Positions 19,065 to 28,031 of a DNA stretch of 64,000 nt are shown piece by piece (position 1 is the first letter of the stretch; every line of letters starts with the position of its first letter). The translations under genes and the position numbers were made by a program. Source of the stretch: Chitinophaga qingshengii (GTDB lineage Bacteria; Bacteroidota; Bacteroidia; Chitinophagales; Chitinophagaceae); contig NZ_JACVFC010000001.1 of the NCBI RefSeq assembly GCF_014529935.1, positions 62,001 to 126,000 of the forward strand. Direction: 5' to 3'. Under the pieces are notes generated by a model. That model was not told where the DNA came from. It saw nothing but the letters and a program-made list of their open reading frames with translations, and did not search any database.

Positions 19065-19078
19065 CTGCACAGGTGCAG
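19065..19078. promoter_or_regulatory. Short palindrome in the divergent exopolysaccharide promoter region
   Basis: CTGCACAGGTGCAG forms two 6-bp arms around AG. It lies between the receiver gene (leftward) and a possible small ORF whose ATG begins at 19080. It could be an operator or an RNA hairpin that affects access to that start. Confidence 0.25.
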
Positions 19079-19079
19079 C

Positions 19080-19232
19080 ATGGTAAATAAAAACAACGGT
19101 TTTAAATGGGATAAGGTCAGGTGTCAGGTTAAGCGGTCTTTAGGAGGATGGTGGTATGAATTATTACTGCGAGTCTATTCGCTGGCTATAGTAATGCTGG
19201 CATTTTTTATTGACGGTGTAAAAGTAGAATAA
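19080..19232 (+). CDS. Possible 50-residue membrane peptide
   Basis: An ATG-to-TAA frame of 51 codons encodes MVNKNNGFKWDKVRCQ, a basic and tryptophan-containing middle (LGGWWYELL), and one hydrophobic helix (VYSLAIVMLAFFI) ending DGVKVE. No family is recognised. In favour are the membrane-helix layout and its position at the head of the exopolysaccharide locus. Against it are the lack of a clear promoter or related sequence in the window. It may be chance. Confidence 0.3.
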   Translation: MVNKNNGFKWDKVRCQVKRSLGGWWYELLLRVYSLAIVMLAFFIDGVKVE

Positions 19233-19828
19233 ACCTTTTATTTCTAATCTATAATTTGGTAAACGGTCGTTTTTTTCCGGTAAAAGTCAGAAATTTCACT
19301 GTAAACGAAATTACCCTGTTCTTTCCTGCGCTTTCGCATATATTAAATAATATACACTCCATATATTACTGCATTCGTTTGTTATAGCGTATATCCTCAA
19401 TTTAAGGAAGCCTTTCAAACTTAACTGCTTCAGTTTCGCCGTACTATGAAATATTTTCAACCCGGATTTTTAATCGTTCACCAACAAAAACCCGTCTTTC
19501 GCCCAAAAAAAAGAACTCTTAAAAAATTGCCTCGTAATTTAGCGGCGTAAACCGGATATGCCACGACCATTTTTTACATGTCGGAATATACCGTACCCCG
19601 TAAAGTCGCCGGTTTTTGCCTACACATCTACTGACCACATCCTTCGACAAAACCAACTAGACGCTGGTTGGATTAATTTCTTACCCGTTTTTTAAAACCC
19701 GCCGCAGACAGTGCATTAGCACTTAAGCTGTAGCACCATATGGTTACAGTACCCTCACCGGTACCATAACCCAACCGGTATACCGGATCATGATAAAAAT
19801 GGAGAAATAATAAAATTTCATAATTAAT
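19233..19828. promoter_or_regulatory. Long leader/promoter region before the rightward exopolysaccharide operon
   Basis: About 600 bp without a recognised gene precede the co-polymerase gene. Visible elements are a small hairpin with arms CCAAC (19653-19657) and GTTGG (19667-19671), a T-rich run at 19687-19696, and a perfect 12-bp palindrome CCGGTATACCGG at 19775-19786, 43 bp before the ATG. A related ACCGGTACC lies at about 19757-19765. The length suggests a regulated 5' leader or several operators. No exact TAnnTTTG box was found. Confidence 0.4.
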
Positions 19829-22015
19829 ATGGACGTAATCTATTTTATAAAGGCATTATTGAAGAAGAAATGGTGGATCATCCTCGGTACCCTCGCCGCA
19901 GTGGTTCTTGCCTTTGTATTTACGATGGGAAGACAACGCCTGTACGTATCAAACGCACAGATGTCTACCGGCTTCACCATTAAGGACCAGATCACCCTGA
20001 GAGAAGAGAACACCAATATATATGAAGCTGACGTAAAGTTCGAAAACGTGGTGCAGACGATCAATTCGCCATTGGTAATCGGACTTTTACAATACCAGCT
20101 GCTGATTCACGACCTCACCAGCAACAAACCCTTTGTACAACTCACGGAGAAAGATTTTAAAGCGCCGGAATACAAAGAGTTTAATAAAACAGAAGCGCTG
20201 CAGATCTGCCGTAACCACCTGGACTCTCTCCAGATGCTTAGCTCCTACCATCCTAATGAACGCCGTATTCTGGAGTACTTGAAACTCTGCAAATACGACT
20301 ATGAGTCTATCCGCAAAATGCTGAACGTTGGCCGTTTGTCCAGGACAGATTATATCGATATCTCTTTCCGTTCCCCTAATCCTGAGCAGTCAGCATTTGT
20401 GGTCAACACCCTGTACAGCGAATTTATCAGATATTACCGCAGCCTGCGTTCAGAGCGTACCGTTGAAAACGTATCTACCTTTGAAGAGCTGGTCAACAAA
20501 AAGAAACAGGAGCTGGATGCCAAAGTGGAAGCCCTGCGTTTGTATAAATCATCTGCCGGCCTGCTTAATGTAGAAGCCGCCAGCACCAACGAACTGTCGC
20601 TGATCAGTCAACTCGAAAAAGGACTGCTCGATGAACAGGCGACCAGCAACTCTATTACCGCCTCCCTCCAGAATGTGAACACCCAGATCGCTGCCGCCGG
20701 CCAGGGTAAAACCGCCTACAGCAGCAACAATGATATTGTGTCACTGCGCCGGCAGATCAATGATCTGAACGATGAATATCTGCGTACCGGCAGTAACAAC
20801 GATGTACTGGCAGATAAAATCAAGGCACTGCGCAAACAACTGCAAAATGCCTCTTCCATCAGCGCCACGCCTACAGGCACCACCGTTAGCAAAGAAGAAC
20901 TGCTGCAGAAAAAAGCCGGACTGGAATCAGACCTGAAAGCCTCCAATCAAAATATCGCCAATCTGCAGGCAAAAATCAGAGTGCTAAAAGGTTCCGTAGG
21001 TTCCTACGCCAACAAGGAAGCGACGGTGAGCACCCTGCAACAGGAAGTGACATTGGCCCAGGACGAGTATAATAAGCTGAAAGAAAAACTCAACTCCGCG
21101 ATCGATAACCGCACCGCCCCCATGGACAACTTCCGTCAAACGCTGAAAGGTCAACCCGCCTTTAAACCGGAATCTTCCAAACGGATTATTATCATGGGCG
21201 TAGCGGGCCTGGCCATCTTTATGCTGACGACCATCAGCATCCTGTTCCGCGAATTCTTCGATTCTTCCATCAAGTCTCCGTCTATCTTCGAGAAAAACGT
21301 AGACCTGAAGCTGATCAGCACGATCAATCGGGCCGACCTGAAAAAATACAGCATCCTTGAAGTACTGCAACAAAAAGAAGAAAACTATGAAGCGGTACGC
21401 ATGCGCCAGAACAGCTTCCGTGAATTCCTGCGCAAGCTGCGTTTTGAAATAGAAAACAGTGGCAAGTCCATTTTCCTTTTCACCAGTACCGAGCCCCAGC
21501 AGGGCAAAACCACGCTGGTACAGGCTGTATCCTACAGCCTGAGCCTCAGCAACAAAAAAGTACTGATTATTGATACCAATTTCTGTAACAACGACCTTAC
21601 CCTTCAGCTGAAAGCCAGGCCAACCCTGGAAACGTTTTCTGTTACCCCGGAAGAATTCAGCATCGATAAAGTGAAGGATATCGTCACCACCTATTCTGTA
21701 GAAAATATTGAAGTAATCGGCTGTAAAGGTGGCGACTACACGCCTACCGAAATACTCCCCAAAAATCATCTGCTCAATTACCTGCCACAGCTGAAGGAGT
21801 ATTACGACTTCATCATCATGGAAGGCGCTCCGCTGAATGACTATACAGACAGCAAGGAGCTGGAGCATTATGCAGAAGGCGTTGTTGCGGTATTCTCTTC
21901 CAGGATTTCCCTCAAACAGAATGATAAAGAATCGATCCAGTTCCTACAGGGACTCAATGGCAAATTGCTCGGCGCTGTGCTTAACAACATCAATGAGGAT
22001 TACCTTGATCTGTAG
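19829..22015 (+). CDS. GumC/Wzz-type polysaccharide co-polymerase with BY-kinase-like domain
   Basis: The 728-residue protein has one membrane helix near residues 12-32, a long periplasmic part with coiled coils (about 180-420), a second helix near 451-473 and a cytoplasmic P-loop domain. It probably controls chain length and export with the Wzy-like polymerase. The P-loop STEPQQGKTT (Lys560) and the Walker A' strand VLIIDTNF are present. Walker B reads IIMEGAP, with Glu665 where BY-kinases have Asp, and the C-terminus LGAVLNNINEDYLDL has no tyrosine cluster. Kinase activity is therefore doubtful. It is the first gene of the rightward operon. Confidence 0.88.
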   Translation: MDVIYFIKALLKKKWWIILGTLAAVVLAFVFTMGRQRLYVSNAQMSTGFTIKDQITLREENTNIYEADVKFENVVQTINSPLVIGLLQYQLLIHDLTSNKPFVQLTEKDFKAPEYKEFNKTEALQICRNHLDSLQMLSSYHPNERRILEYLKLCKYDYESIRKMLNVGRLSRTDYIDISFRSPNPEQSAFVVNTLYSEFIRYYRSLRSERTVENVSTFEELVNKKKQELDAKVEALRLYKSSAGLLNVEAASTNELSLISQLEKGLLDEQATSNSITASLQNVNTQIAAAGQGKTAYSSNNDIVSLRRQINDLNDEYLRTGSNNDVLADKIKALRKQLQNASSISATPTGTTVSKEELLQKKAGLESDLKASNQNIANLQAKIRVLKGSVGSYANKEATVSTLQQEVTLAQDEYNKLKEKLNSAIDNRTAPMDNFRQTLKGQPAFKPESSKRIIIMGVAGLAIFMLTTISILFREFFDSSIKSPSIFEKNVDLKLISTINRADLKKYSILEVLQQKEENYEAVRMRQNSFREFLRKLRFEIENSGKSIFLFTSTEPQQGKTTLVQAVSYSLSLSNKKVLIIDTNFCNNDLTLQLKARPTLETFSVTPEEFSIDKVKDIVTTYSVENIEVIGCKGGDYTPTEILPKNHLLNYLPQLKEYYDFIIMEGAPLNDYTDSKELEHYAEGVVAVFSSRISLKQNDKESIQFLQGLNGKLLGAVLNNINEDYLDL

Positions 22016-22038
22016 CATTCTGCACAAAAAACCATCTA

Positions 22039-23115
22039 ATGAAACTGAAAGAGATCATCAATTATGTTTTTTCATTCCGCCCTCAAACCTCCCGGCGTTA
22101 CGCCTGGGTTGATTATGCGAAAGGTATCGCCATCATCTTCGTACTGTATCGTCATGTAATTTATGGACTGCTGTATACCGGCGCCAATATCAGTACTATC
22201 ATGATGGAAACAAACGAAATACTGTATGGTTTCCGGATGCCGCTGTTTTTCTTTTTATCCGGGCTGTTCTTCGCCGCCAGTGTTCAGAAACGCGGGCCAC
22301 GGAACTTCCTGATATCGAAGATCAACACCTTGTTGTACCCCTATCTGCTATGGTGTTTTATCCAGGTTTCCCTACAGATAATTTTCACGAATTACACCAA
22401 TCACAAACTGACGATAAACAACTACGCCGACATTTTTATTCATCCGCGAAGTATGCTGCAGTTGTGGTACCTGGCAGCGTTGTTTAACGTATCCGCGCTG
22501 TATCTGTTTACCTCCACTGTGTTGAAACTGCGCCCCTGGATGCAGATCACACTCGGAGTGGTGTTGCTGGGTATGAAGTCGTACGCCGGTGATATCAGTA
22601 CCATTTCCGATGTGATGTTGTATTACATCTATTTTGTATTCGGACATCTGGCCGTACCATATTTTTTCTCAGAAAAATTACAGCAACAGCTGGCCTCTCC
22701 ATTGAAAGCAATACTGCTGCTGCCGGTGTTCCTGGGTGTGCAGTACTACTGCATGTCCCATGAAAACATGAGCCTGTACCTGTTTTCACTGCTGGCGATG
22801 CTGGGCGGACTGCTGGTGATCATGATCGCCTTTATACTGGCGAAATATGAAAAGTTGAAAATATTGCAGACGCTGGGACATTATTCACTGTACATCTACC
22901 TGCTGCACCTGGGTATCATTTTCCTGCTGCGGGTAGCGATCCTGAAAACGGGCATACTGACCAACGTACCGGTTATATGCTTCATCCTGGTACTGGCGGG
23001 CCTTTTCGGCTCTATCATATTATACCGGTTTTGCCTGTTGATGCGAATGAAATTTCTTTTCACCGGGCCTTTCAAGGAAAGGCCGCTGGCCACCAGCTCA
23101 ATGCCTGTATCATGA
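22039..23115 (+). CDS. Acyltransferase family 3 membrane protein
   Basis: The 358-residue protein has about ten hydrophobic helices and begins with the family pattern RYAWVDYAKGIAIIFVLYRHVIYG, in which the arginine and histidine are typical of acyltransferase 3 (OafA/NodX/WecH). These enzymes O-acetylate sugars at the inner membrane. It lies 23 bases after the co-polymerase gene, and its stop codon overlaps the start of a 35-codon gene (ATGA). A second family member is at 28032. Confidence 0.87.
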   Translation: MKLKEIINYVFSFRPQTSRRYAWVDYAKGIAIIFVLYRHVIYGLLYTGANISTIMMETNEILYGFRMPLFFFLSGLFFAASVQKRGPRNFLISKINTLLYPYLLWCFIQVSLQIIFTNYTNHKLTINNYADIFIHPRSMLQLWYLAALFNVSALYLFTSTVLKLRPWMQITLGVVLLGMKSYAGDISTISDVMLYYIYFVFGHLAVPYFFSEKLQQQLASPLKAILLLPVFLGVQYYCMSHENMSLYLFSLLAMLGGLLVIMIAFILAKYEKLKILQTLGHYSLYIYLLHLGIIFLLRVAILKTGILTNVPVICFILVLAGLFGSIILYRFCLLMRMKFLFTGPFKERPLATSSMPVS

Positions 23116-23219
23116 AAAAACAAAAAAGATTTATCAGCGAAGCGCTGCATCAATCATTGATCATATTATTTGCAGGTGTTATCATCCTGCTGCTGCTGAT
23201 TAAAACAGTATTTCTATAA
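23112..23219 (+). CDS. 35-residue single-helix membrane peptide
   Basis: ATG 23112 overlaps the stop of the acyltransferase gene in an ATGA arrangement, and the stop is 15 bp before the polymerase gene. The product starts MKKQKRFISEALHQS, a basic amphipathic part, followed by one strong membrane helix LIILFAGVIILLLLIKTVFL. No family is recognised. The tight packing between two polysaccharide genes supports a true gene, perhaps a small subunit of the acyltransferase or polymerase (inference). Confidence 0.6.
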   Translation: MKKQKRFISEALHQSLIILFAGVIILLLLIKTVFL

Positions 23220-23234
23220 AACCAGTGTGAGCGA

Positions 23235-24677
23235 ATGTTTGCCAGTAAAAAAAATATTGTCCGCCTGTTAATGATGGTACTCTGGGTGCTGCTGATACCG
23301 GTGCTTACCTATGTGGCTTCTCTTGACCTGAAAATCGGTGTGGCCTTAGTAGTAGGTATTGTCGGGATCGCCGTGAGCCTGGTATGTGTGATCAACTACA
23401 AGCTGGGGTTCTATATTTTCATCACCATTTCGTTGATACTGCCTTTACTGGAAAGGATCTCCGGATCTACCCAGAGCATCGGCGTGGTGATGGACGGGTT
23501 GCTCCTCAGCACGTTGCTGGGATGTATTCTGCGCAGAGGAGATGACAGCATAAAAAAGGTACAGTTCATGAAAGATGCGCTGTTGATTTCCTTCTACCTG
23601 TATATCATCCTGCTGATAATCGAAATCGCCAATCCTGCCGGACACCGGGTATTTGCCTGGTTTATCTTCTTCCGGGTTATTGCGCGGAACATGATTTTCC
23701 TGGGACTGGGGCTGCATGTGTTCAACAATATGAAGGACGTACGGACATTCTTTAAGTTCTGGATTGCCATCTGTACCGCAGCTGCTTTCTATGCCTGTTT
23801 ACAGCAATGGTTTGGGTTGATGCCTTACGAAAAAGCGTTTATCGCCAAATACCCGAAGATGTTCACTACCACGATGATTATTTCCGGTATCCGCATCTTT
23901 TCGTTTATGTCCGATGCGGCTTCCTTTGGGATTATCATGGCCTGTAACATCATTATCTGCCTGATACTGCTGACAGCTAAAATGGCCAATCTGAATCTGA
24001 AAAGGAAAATATGGCTGATTATCTCTATCCTTTTACAGGCGCTGGCATTAGGCTATTCCGGTACCCGTACGGGTTACGTGATGTTGCCGGTAGGGCTGCT
24101 GCTGTTTTTGCTCGCTACCCTGCGTAACCGCAATACCATACTGATTGCCATCGCATTCGGCTTTGCCGCGCTGGTCATTCTCTTTGGGCCTTTTCACAGC
24201 AACGGTACCATCATCCGCATCCGTACCGCTTTCCTGGGCAAACAGGATGCCTCCATGGATGTACGGGATGTGAACCGTCACAGCATACAACCTTATATCT
24301 ATAACCATCCGCTGGGTGGTGGTGTGATGACCACCGGCGGCAACGGCCTGCTGTTTTATCCCGGCCATCCGCTGGCCAATCTTCAGACGGACAACGGTTA
24401 TCTGCGCGCCGTACTGGAAACAGGCTGGCTGGGCATATTGCTGGTAGCCGCCAACTTCTTCCTGTTAATCGCTATGGCGATAAGAAACTATTTCCGCATA
24501 GATGGAGAAGTCAATAAACTATTGATGCTGGGCATTGCCGCATCCATGCTGGAAATGGCCCTGGCCCAATATGCGCAGGACGCCTCTACCCTCGTGGAAT
24601 CGTCTATTATGTTGAACGCACTCACTGCCATCGCTATAAAAGTAAAATATCTATACGCCTTAAATACGCAATCATGA
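23235..24677 (+). CDS. Wzy-like O-antigen/polysaccharide polymerase
   Basis: The 480-residue protein has about 12 membrane helices and the layout of the Wzy/WaaL (O-antigen ligase) superfamily, with a periplasmic loop around residues 340-390 holding HSIQPYIYNHPLGGGVMTTGG and later DNGYLRAVLETGWLG. The last motif is typical for Wzy-type polymerases. It should join lipid-linked repeat units at the outer face of the inner membrane. Its stop codon overlaps the start of the TolC-like gene by four bases. Confidence 0.87.
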   Translation: MFASKKNIVRLLMMVLWVLLIPVLTYVASLDLKIGVALVVGIVGIAVSLVCVINYKLGFYIFITISLILPLLERISGSTQSIGVVMDGLLLSTLLGCILRRGDDSIKKVQFMKDALLISFYLYIILLIIEIANPAGHRVFAWFIFFRVIARNMIFLGLGLHVFNNMKDVRTFFKFWIAICTAAAFYACLQQWFGLMPYEKAFIAKYPKMFTTTMIISGIRIFSFMSDAASFGIIMACNIIICLILLTAKMANLNLKRKIWLIISILLQALALGYSGTRTGYVMLPVGLLLFLLATLRNRNTILIAIAFGFAALVILFGPFHSNGTIIRIRTAFLGKQDASMDVRDVNRHSIQPYIYNHPLGGGVMTTGGNGLLFYPGHPLANLQTDNGYLRAVLETGWLGILLVAANFFLLIAMAIRNYFRIDGEVNKLLMLGIAASMLEMALAQYAQDASTLVESSIMLNALTAIAIKVKYLYALNTQS

Positions 24678-25402
24678 AAAAAACGTTCACTACCGTCCTG
24701 GTAATGTGTATGAGCCTCTTCGCCTTCGCACAACTGCAGAAAAAAGATACCGCAGTGTTATTAAAGCTGCCGGCGGACCCCGTAACGGTAGCCCGCTTCA
24801 AGGAAAAGCTGGTGGAACTGGCCCTTCAGAATCCCGACATCAGCCAGTATGCCATCAAAAAAGAGATCAATAAATATGAGAAAAACATGGCGGGAGCTGC
24901 CTGGCTGAACCACTTCACCGCCGCCGGTAACCTCAACGAGTTTACCATCAAAGGCAGCAGCGCTAACAACAACGTCAACACGAACTACTACCCCCGTTAC
25001 AACTTCGGTGTGATGTTACCGTTGGGCAACCTCATCAAAATCCCGAATGATATCAAAAGGGTAAAAGCAGAAGGCAAATTACTCGATAAACAACGGGAGG
25101 CTGAGTCCCTGGCCCTGAAAGGCAAGGTACTGGAAGCTTATGAAGAATATGCCGCCAACAAAAAACTGTATGAGCTGCACATGCCATTGATGGAAGATGC
25201 ATTGCAGAACTACAACCAGGCCGAAGAAAAATTCCGCGCCGGTGACCCTGCCGTTCCCATAGAGATCTACAAATCTTCCTACAGCGCCTATAACGGAGAA
25301 TTGGTAAAACACATACAGCTGGAGAAAGTATTGCGCCAGTCCAAACTGATACTGGAAGCTATGGTAGGCACTACCCTGGAAAGTGTAATGGCGCAGTTGT
25401 AA
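24674..25402 (+). CDS. Half-length TolC-like outer membrane protein
   Basis: The 242-residue protein has a signal peptide (MKKTFTTVLVMCMSLFAFAQ) and a mature part of about 220 residues with long helices and alternating beta segments (YPRYNFGVMLPLGNLIKIPND), as in one structural repeat of TolC. Canonical TolC proteins have two such repeats and about 430 or more residues, so this one is half-sized. It may form part of an outer-membrane exit for polysaccharide. The gene starts within the polymerase stop codon. The family call rests on pattern, not on a search. Confidence 0.65.
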   Translation: MKKTFTTVLVMCMSLFAFAQLQKKDTAVLLKLPADPVTVARFKEKLVELALQNPDISQYAIKKEINKYEKNMAGAAWLNHFTAAGNLNEFTIKGSSANNNVNTNYYPRYNFGVMLPLGNLIKIPNDIKRVKAEGKLLDKQREAESLALKGKVLEAYEEYAANKKLYELHMPLMEDALQNYNQAEEKFRAGDPAVPIEIYKSSYSAYNGELVKHIQLEKVLRQSKLILEAMVGTTLESVMAQL

Positions 25403-25425
25403 CCGTTGTTTTTATTTTTAAAGAA

Positions 25426-26232
25426 ATGATTATGTATCGGAGATTGATGACCCTTATAGGTTGTTTGCTGACGGGGATCATGGCAGCGGGACAGGATTAC
25501 AGCCCGATGCGTAGCACAACAGTCAAAATCAGCCCCTGGCAAAAAAGACAGGCGCTGGTTTATACACCGGAAGAAAATATTCCCGGTAAAAAATACCCGC
25601 TGCTGATTTGTTTTCACGGACGAAGCATTGCTGGTAAAGACCTGAACAAGATATTCAGAGAAGGCGTTACCCGCCAGCTGAAAGAAGGCAGGAAAATAGA
25701 GGCTGTCAATCCAAAAGACAAGCAGCTGTATAAGTTTATCGTACTGGCGCCGCTGGCGGAGAGCTGGTCTTTTGCACCGCAGGACGTTGGCGCCATGCTG
25801 GATGATGTCATCAAAAATTACCCGGTGGATACTACCAGGATGTACCTCACCGGTTATAGCGCCGGCGGCTGGTCAGTAGAATCTGCTAAAACACATGAAA
25901 GGGAATTGTCCAACCGTATAGCCGGCTGCGTTACCATGTCGGCCGCACGGGTAGACCCTCCTTATCTGCAACGGTATAAACTGGTAGCCGATGCAGGCAT
26001 TCATACCTGGTACTTCGCCGGCAAACAGGATGACTATTTTCTGAACAATGCCAAAGAAGCCATTGACAGTATCGGTAAGTATAAACCAGGGCTGAACAAA
26101 TTCACCGTTTACCCCGGCGCGCACTGCTGCTGGCACTCGTTCTATGATCCCCGTTACCGCGAAAACGGTATGAACATCTACGAATGGCTCCTGCAATTTC
26201 AAAGCTACAATGCAACCAAGCGAAAAAAATAG
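25426..26232 (+). CDS. Secreted alpha/beta-hydrolase, PHB-depolymerase-like esterase
   Basis: A signal peptide (to about residue 22, ending MAAGQ) leads into a single esterase domain of about 245 residues: YPLLICFHGRS for the oxyanion region, nucleophile Ser145 (TGYSAGGW), Asp202 (GKQDD) and His233 (GAHCCW). It resembles the hydrolase domains at the N-termini of the T9SS proteins encoded at 5322-8987 and 29436-36203. It may remove acyl groups from polysaccharide in the periplasm or outside. ATG 25432 is an alternative start. Confidence 0.8.
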   Translation: MIMYRRLMTLIGCLLTGIMAAGQDYSPMRSTTVKISPWQKRQALVYTPEENIPGKKYPLLICFHGRSIAGKDLNKIFREGVTRQLKEGRKIEAVNPKDKQLYKFIVLAPLAESWSFAPQDVGAMLDDVIKNYPVDTTRMYLTGYSAGGWSVESAKTHERELSNRIAGCVTMSAARVDPPYLQRYKLVADAGIHTWYFAGKQDDYFLNNAKEAIDSIGKYKPGLNKFTVYPGAHCCWHSFYDPRYRENGMNIYEWLLQFQSYNATKRKK

Positions 26233-26238
26233 GACCTG

Positions 26239-26814
26239 ATGAACAGACGGAAAGCCATTACCCGGATAATGTTGTTTGGTGGCGCCGGAGCCGCTATTGC
26301 CGGCGGTGTCGGCTACCACCATTTTAATAAAACGCCCGACCTCCGGGATCTCGACCAATACCTGCCGCTCATCGCGGAACTGGCGGAAGTGATCATCCCG
26401 GAAACCGATACGCCCGGCGCTAAAAGCGCCGGCGTACACGACTTTATCGTTACCATGATACGCGACTGCTCTTCCCGCAAAGTACAGAACCGTTTTATGT
26501 ACGGACTGGAAGACATCGCCTCCTATGCCAGGGCTCAATACGGGAAATCGTTTGTGCATTGCCGTATGGAAGATAAAGCCGCCATTGTAGGGCATTTTGA
26601 GAAAAAAAGCAAACCCTGGGGCGGACTGATGGGTAAAGTATCTTCCAGACTATTCGGAGACTCCTTCTTCATCACCCTGAAAAAATATACAGTCATGGGC
26701 TACTGCACTTCCATGCAGGGAGCCACTAAAGCCATGGCTTATGACTATATACCCGGCCGCTTTCAGGGCTGTGTTCCACTGCAACCCGGACAACGATGCT
26801 GGGCCACTGAATAA
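26239..26814 (+). CDS. Gluconate 2-dehydrogenase subunit 3-like protein
   Basis: The 191-residue protein starts MNRRKAITRIMLFGGAGAA, a twin-arginine-like signal, and continues with LAEVIIPETDTPGAKSAGVHDFI, the typical core of the gluconate_2-dh3 family. These proteins are the small export or anchoring subunit of periplasmic GMC oxidoreductases. No GMC gene is adjacent; the only one in the window is at 36346. The C-terminus GCVPLQPGQRCWATE is usual for the family. It lies six bases after the esterase gene. Confidence 0.83.
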   Translation: MNRRKAITRIMLFGGAGAAIAGGVGYHHFNKTPDLRDLDQYLPLIAELAEVIIPETDTPGAKSAGVHDFIVTMIRDCSSRKVQNRFMYGLEDIASYARAQYGKSFVHCRMEDKAAIVGHFEKKSKPWGGLMGKVSSRLFGDSFFITLKKYTVMGYCTSMQGATKAMAYDYIPGRFQGCVPLQPGQRCWATE

Positions 26815-26831
26815 ACATCTATTCTCAGACA

Positions 26832-28016
26832 ATGATTGTTATTTACCTCATATTCTTTACCGCATTTTTTATCCTGTTCTATAATTACATAGGATATGGG
26901 GTGCTGTTATATGGCCTGGTCCGCGCCAAACGGCTGTTCTCCAAACCGGACGACCGTCCGGCGGCGCCCTTCGAACCGCCTGTAAGTCTCGTCATAGCGG
27001 CCTATAACGAAGCAGACTTTATTGAGCAGAAAATTCATAACACACTGCAGCTGGACTACCCGTCCGACAAGCTGGAGATTATTTTTGTGACGGACGGTTC
27101 CTCCGACCAAACCCCGGATATCATTGCGCAATACCCTTCCATCCGCCTGTTGCATCAGCCGCAAAGGCACGGAAAAACAGCTGCCATCAACAGGGCCATG
27201 AAACAGGTACAGCACCCTGTTGTGATCTTCTGTGATGCCAATACCCTCCTCAATAGCGCAGCTATCAAAAATATTGTGCAACATTATGCCGACGAAAAAA
27301 CCGGCGGCGTAGCAGGTGAGAAAAAAGTAGTAGCTACCGGTAGTACCGGCGCCGCCGCTACTGAAGGTATCTATTGGAAATATGAATCCCTGCTGAAGAA
27401 ACTGGATGCCGATTTATACAGCGTGGTAGGTGCTGCAGGAGAATTGTTCTCTATCCGCACGACGCTTTACACGCCTGTGGAAGAAGATGTCATCCTGGAT
27501 GACTTTATCATCTCCCTGCGCATTAACATGGCAGGCTACCGGATTGCCTATGCACCCGATGCCTACGCCATGGAGGCGCCTTCCTTCTCCATGGAAGAAG
27601 AACATAAACGTAAGGTACGGATCAGTGCCGGTGGCTTCCAGTCCATCGTGATGCTGTCGCCTTTACTCAATATATTCAGATATCCCCTGCTCGCTTTCCA
27701 GTACATCTCACACCGGGTATTACGCTGGACCCTCAGTCCACTCAGCCTTCCGCTGTTGTTGATCAGCAATATCGTACTGGTATGGACAGGCGCCGGTATT
27801 TTTTACCAGCTGGTACTGGCTGCCCAGCTGTGTTTTTACCTGGCGGCATTGGTTGGATACCAGCAAGCCAAAGCACATCGTAAATCAAAATTGTTTTATA
27901 TCCCCTTCTATTTTCTGTTCATGAATATCGCCGTATACCAGGGTTTTTTCCGGTATATCGGCAAAAAACAATCGGCCGCATGGGATAAGGCCCAAAGAAG
28001 TACACAAACCTTTTAA
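26832..28016 (+). CDS. Glycosyltransferase family 2, PgaC-like membrane enzyme
   Basis: The 394-residue protein has an N-terminal membrane helix, a GT-A domain (VSLVIAAYNEADFIEQKI; IFVTDGSSDQTPD; VIFCDANTLLN) and at least three C-terminal helices. Residues EEDVILDDF give the conserved acidic ED motif, and HKRKVRISAGGFQS corresponds to the Q/RxxRW region in modified form. It is similar to poly-beta-1,6-GlcNAc and related synthases. It is the second processive-type GT2 of the locus, so two different linkages may be made this way. Confidence 0.85.
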   Translation: MIVIYLIFFTAFFILFYNYIGYGVLLYGLVRAKRLFSKPDDRPAAPFEPPVSLVIAAYNEADFIEQKIHNTLQLDYPSDKLEIIFVTDGSSDQTPDIIAQYPSIRLLHQPQRHGKTAAINRAMKQVQHPVVIFCDANTLLNSAAIKNIVQHYADEKTGGVAGEKKVVATGSTGAAATEGIYWKYESLLKKLDADLYSVVGAAGELFSIRTTLYTPVEEDVILDDFIISLRINMAGYRIAYAPDAYAMEAPSFSMEEEHKRKVRISAGGFQSIVMLSPLLNIFRYPLLAFQYISHRVLRWTLSPLSLPLLLISNIVLVWTGAGIFYQLVLAAQLCFYLAALVGYQQAKAHRKSKLFYIPFYFLFMNIAVYQGFFRYIGKKQSAAWDKAQRSTQTF

Positions 28017-28031
28017 AAGCCCGGATTTGAC

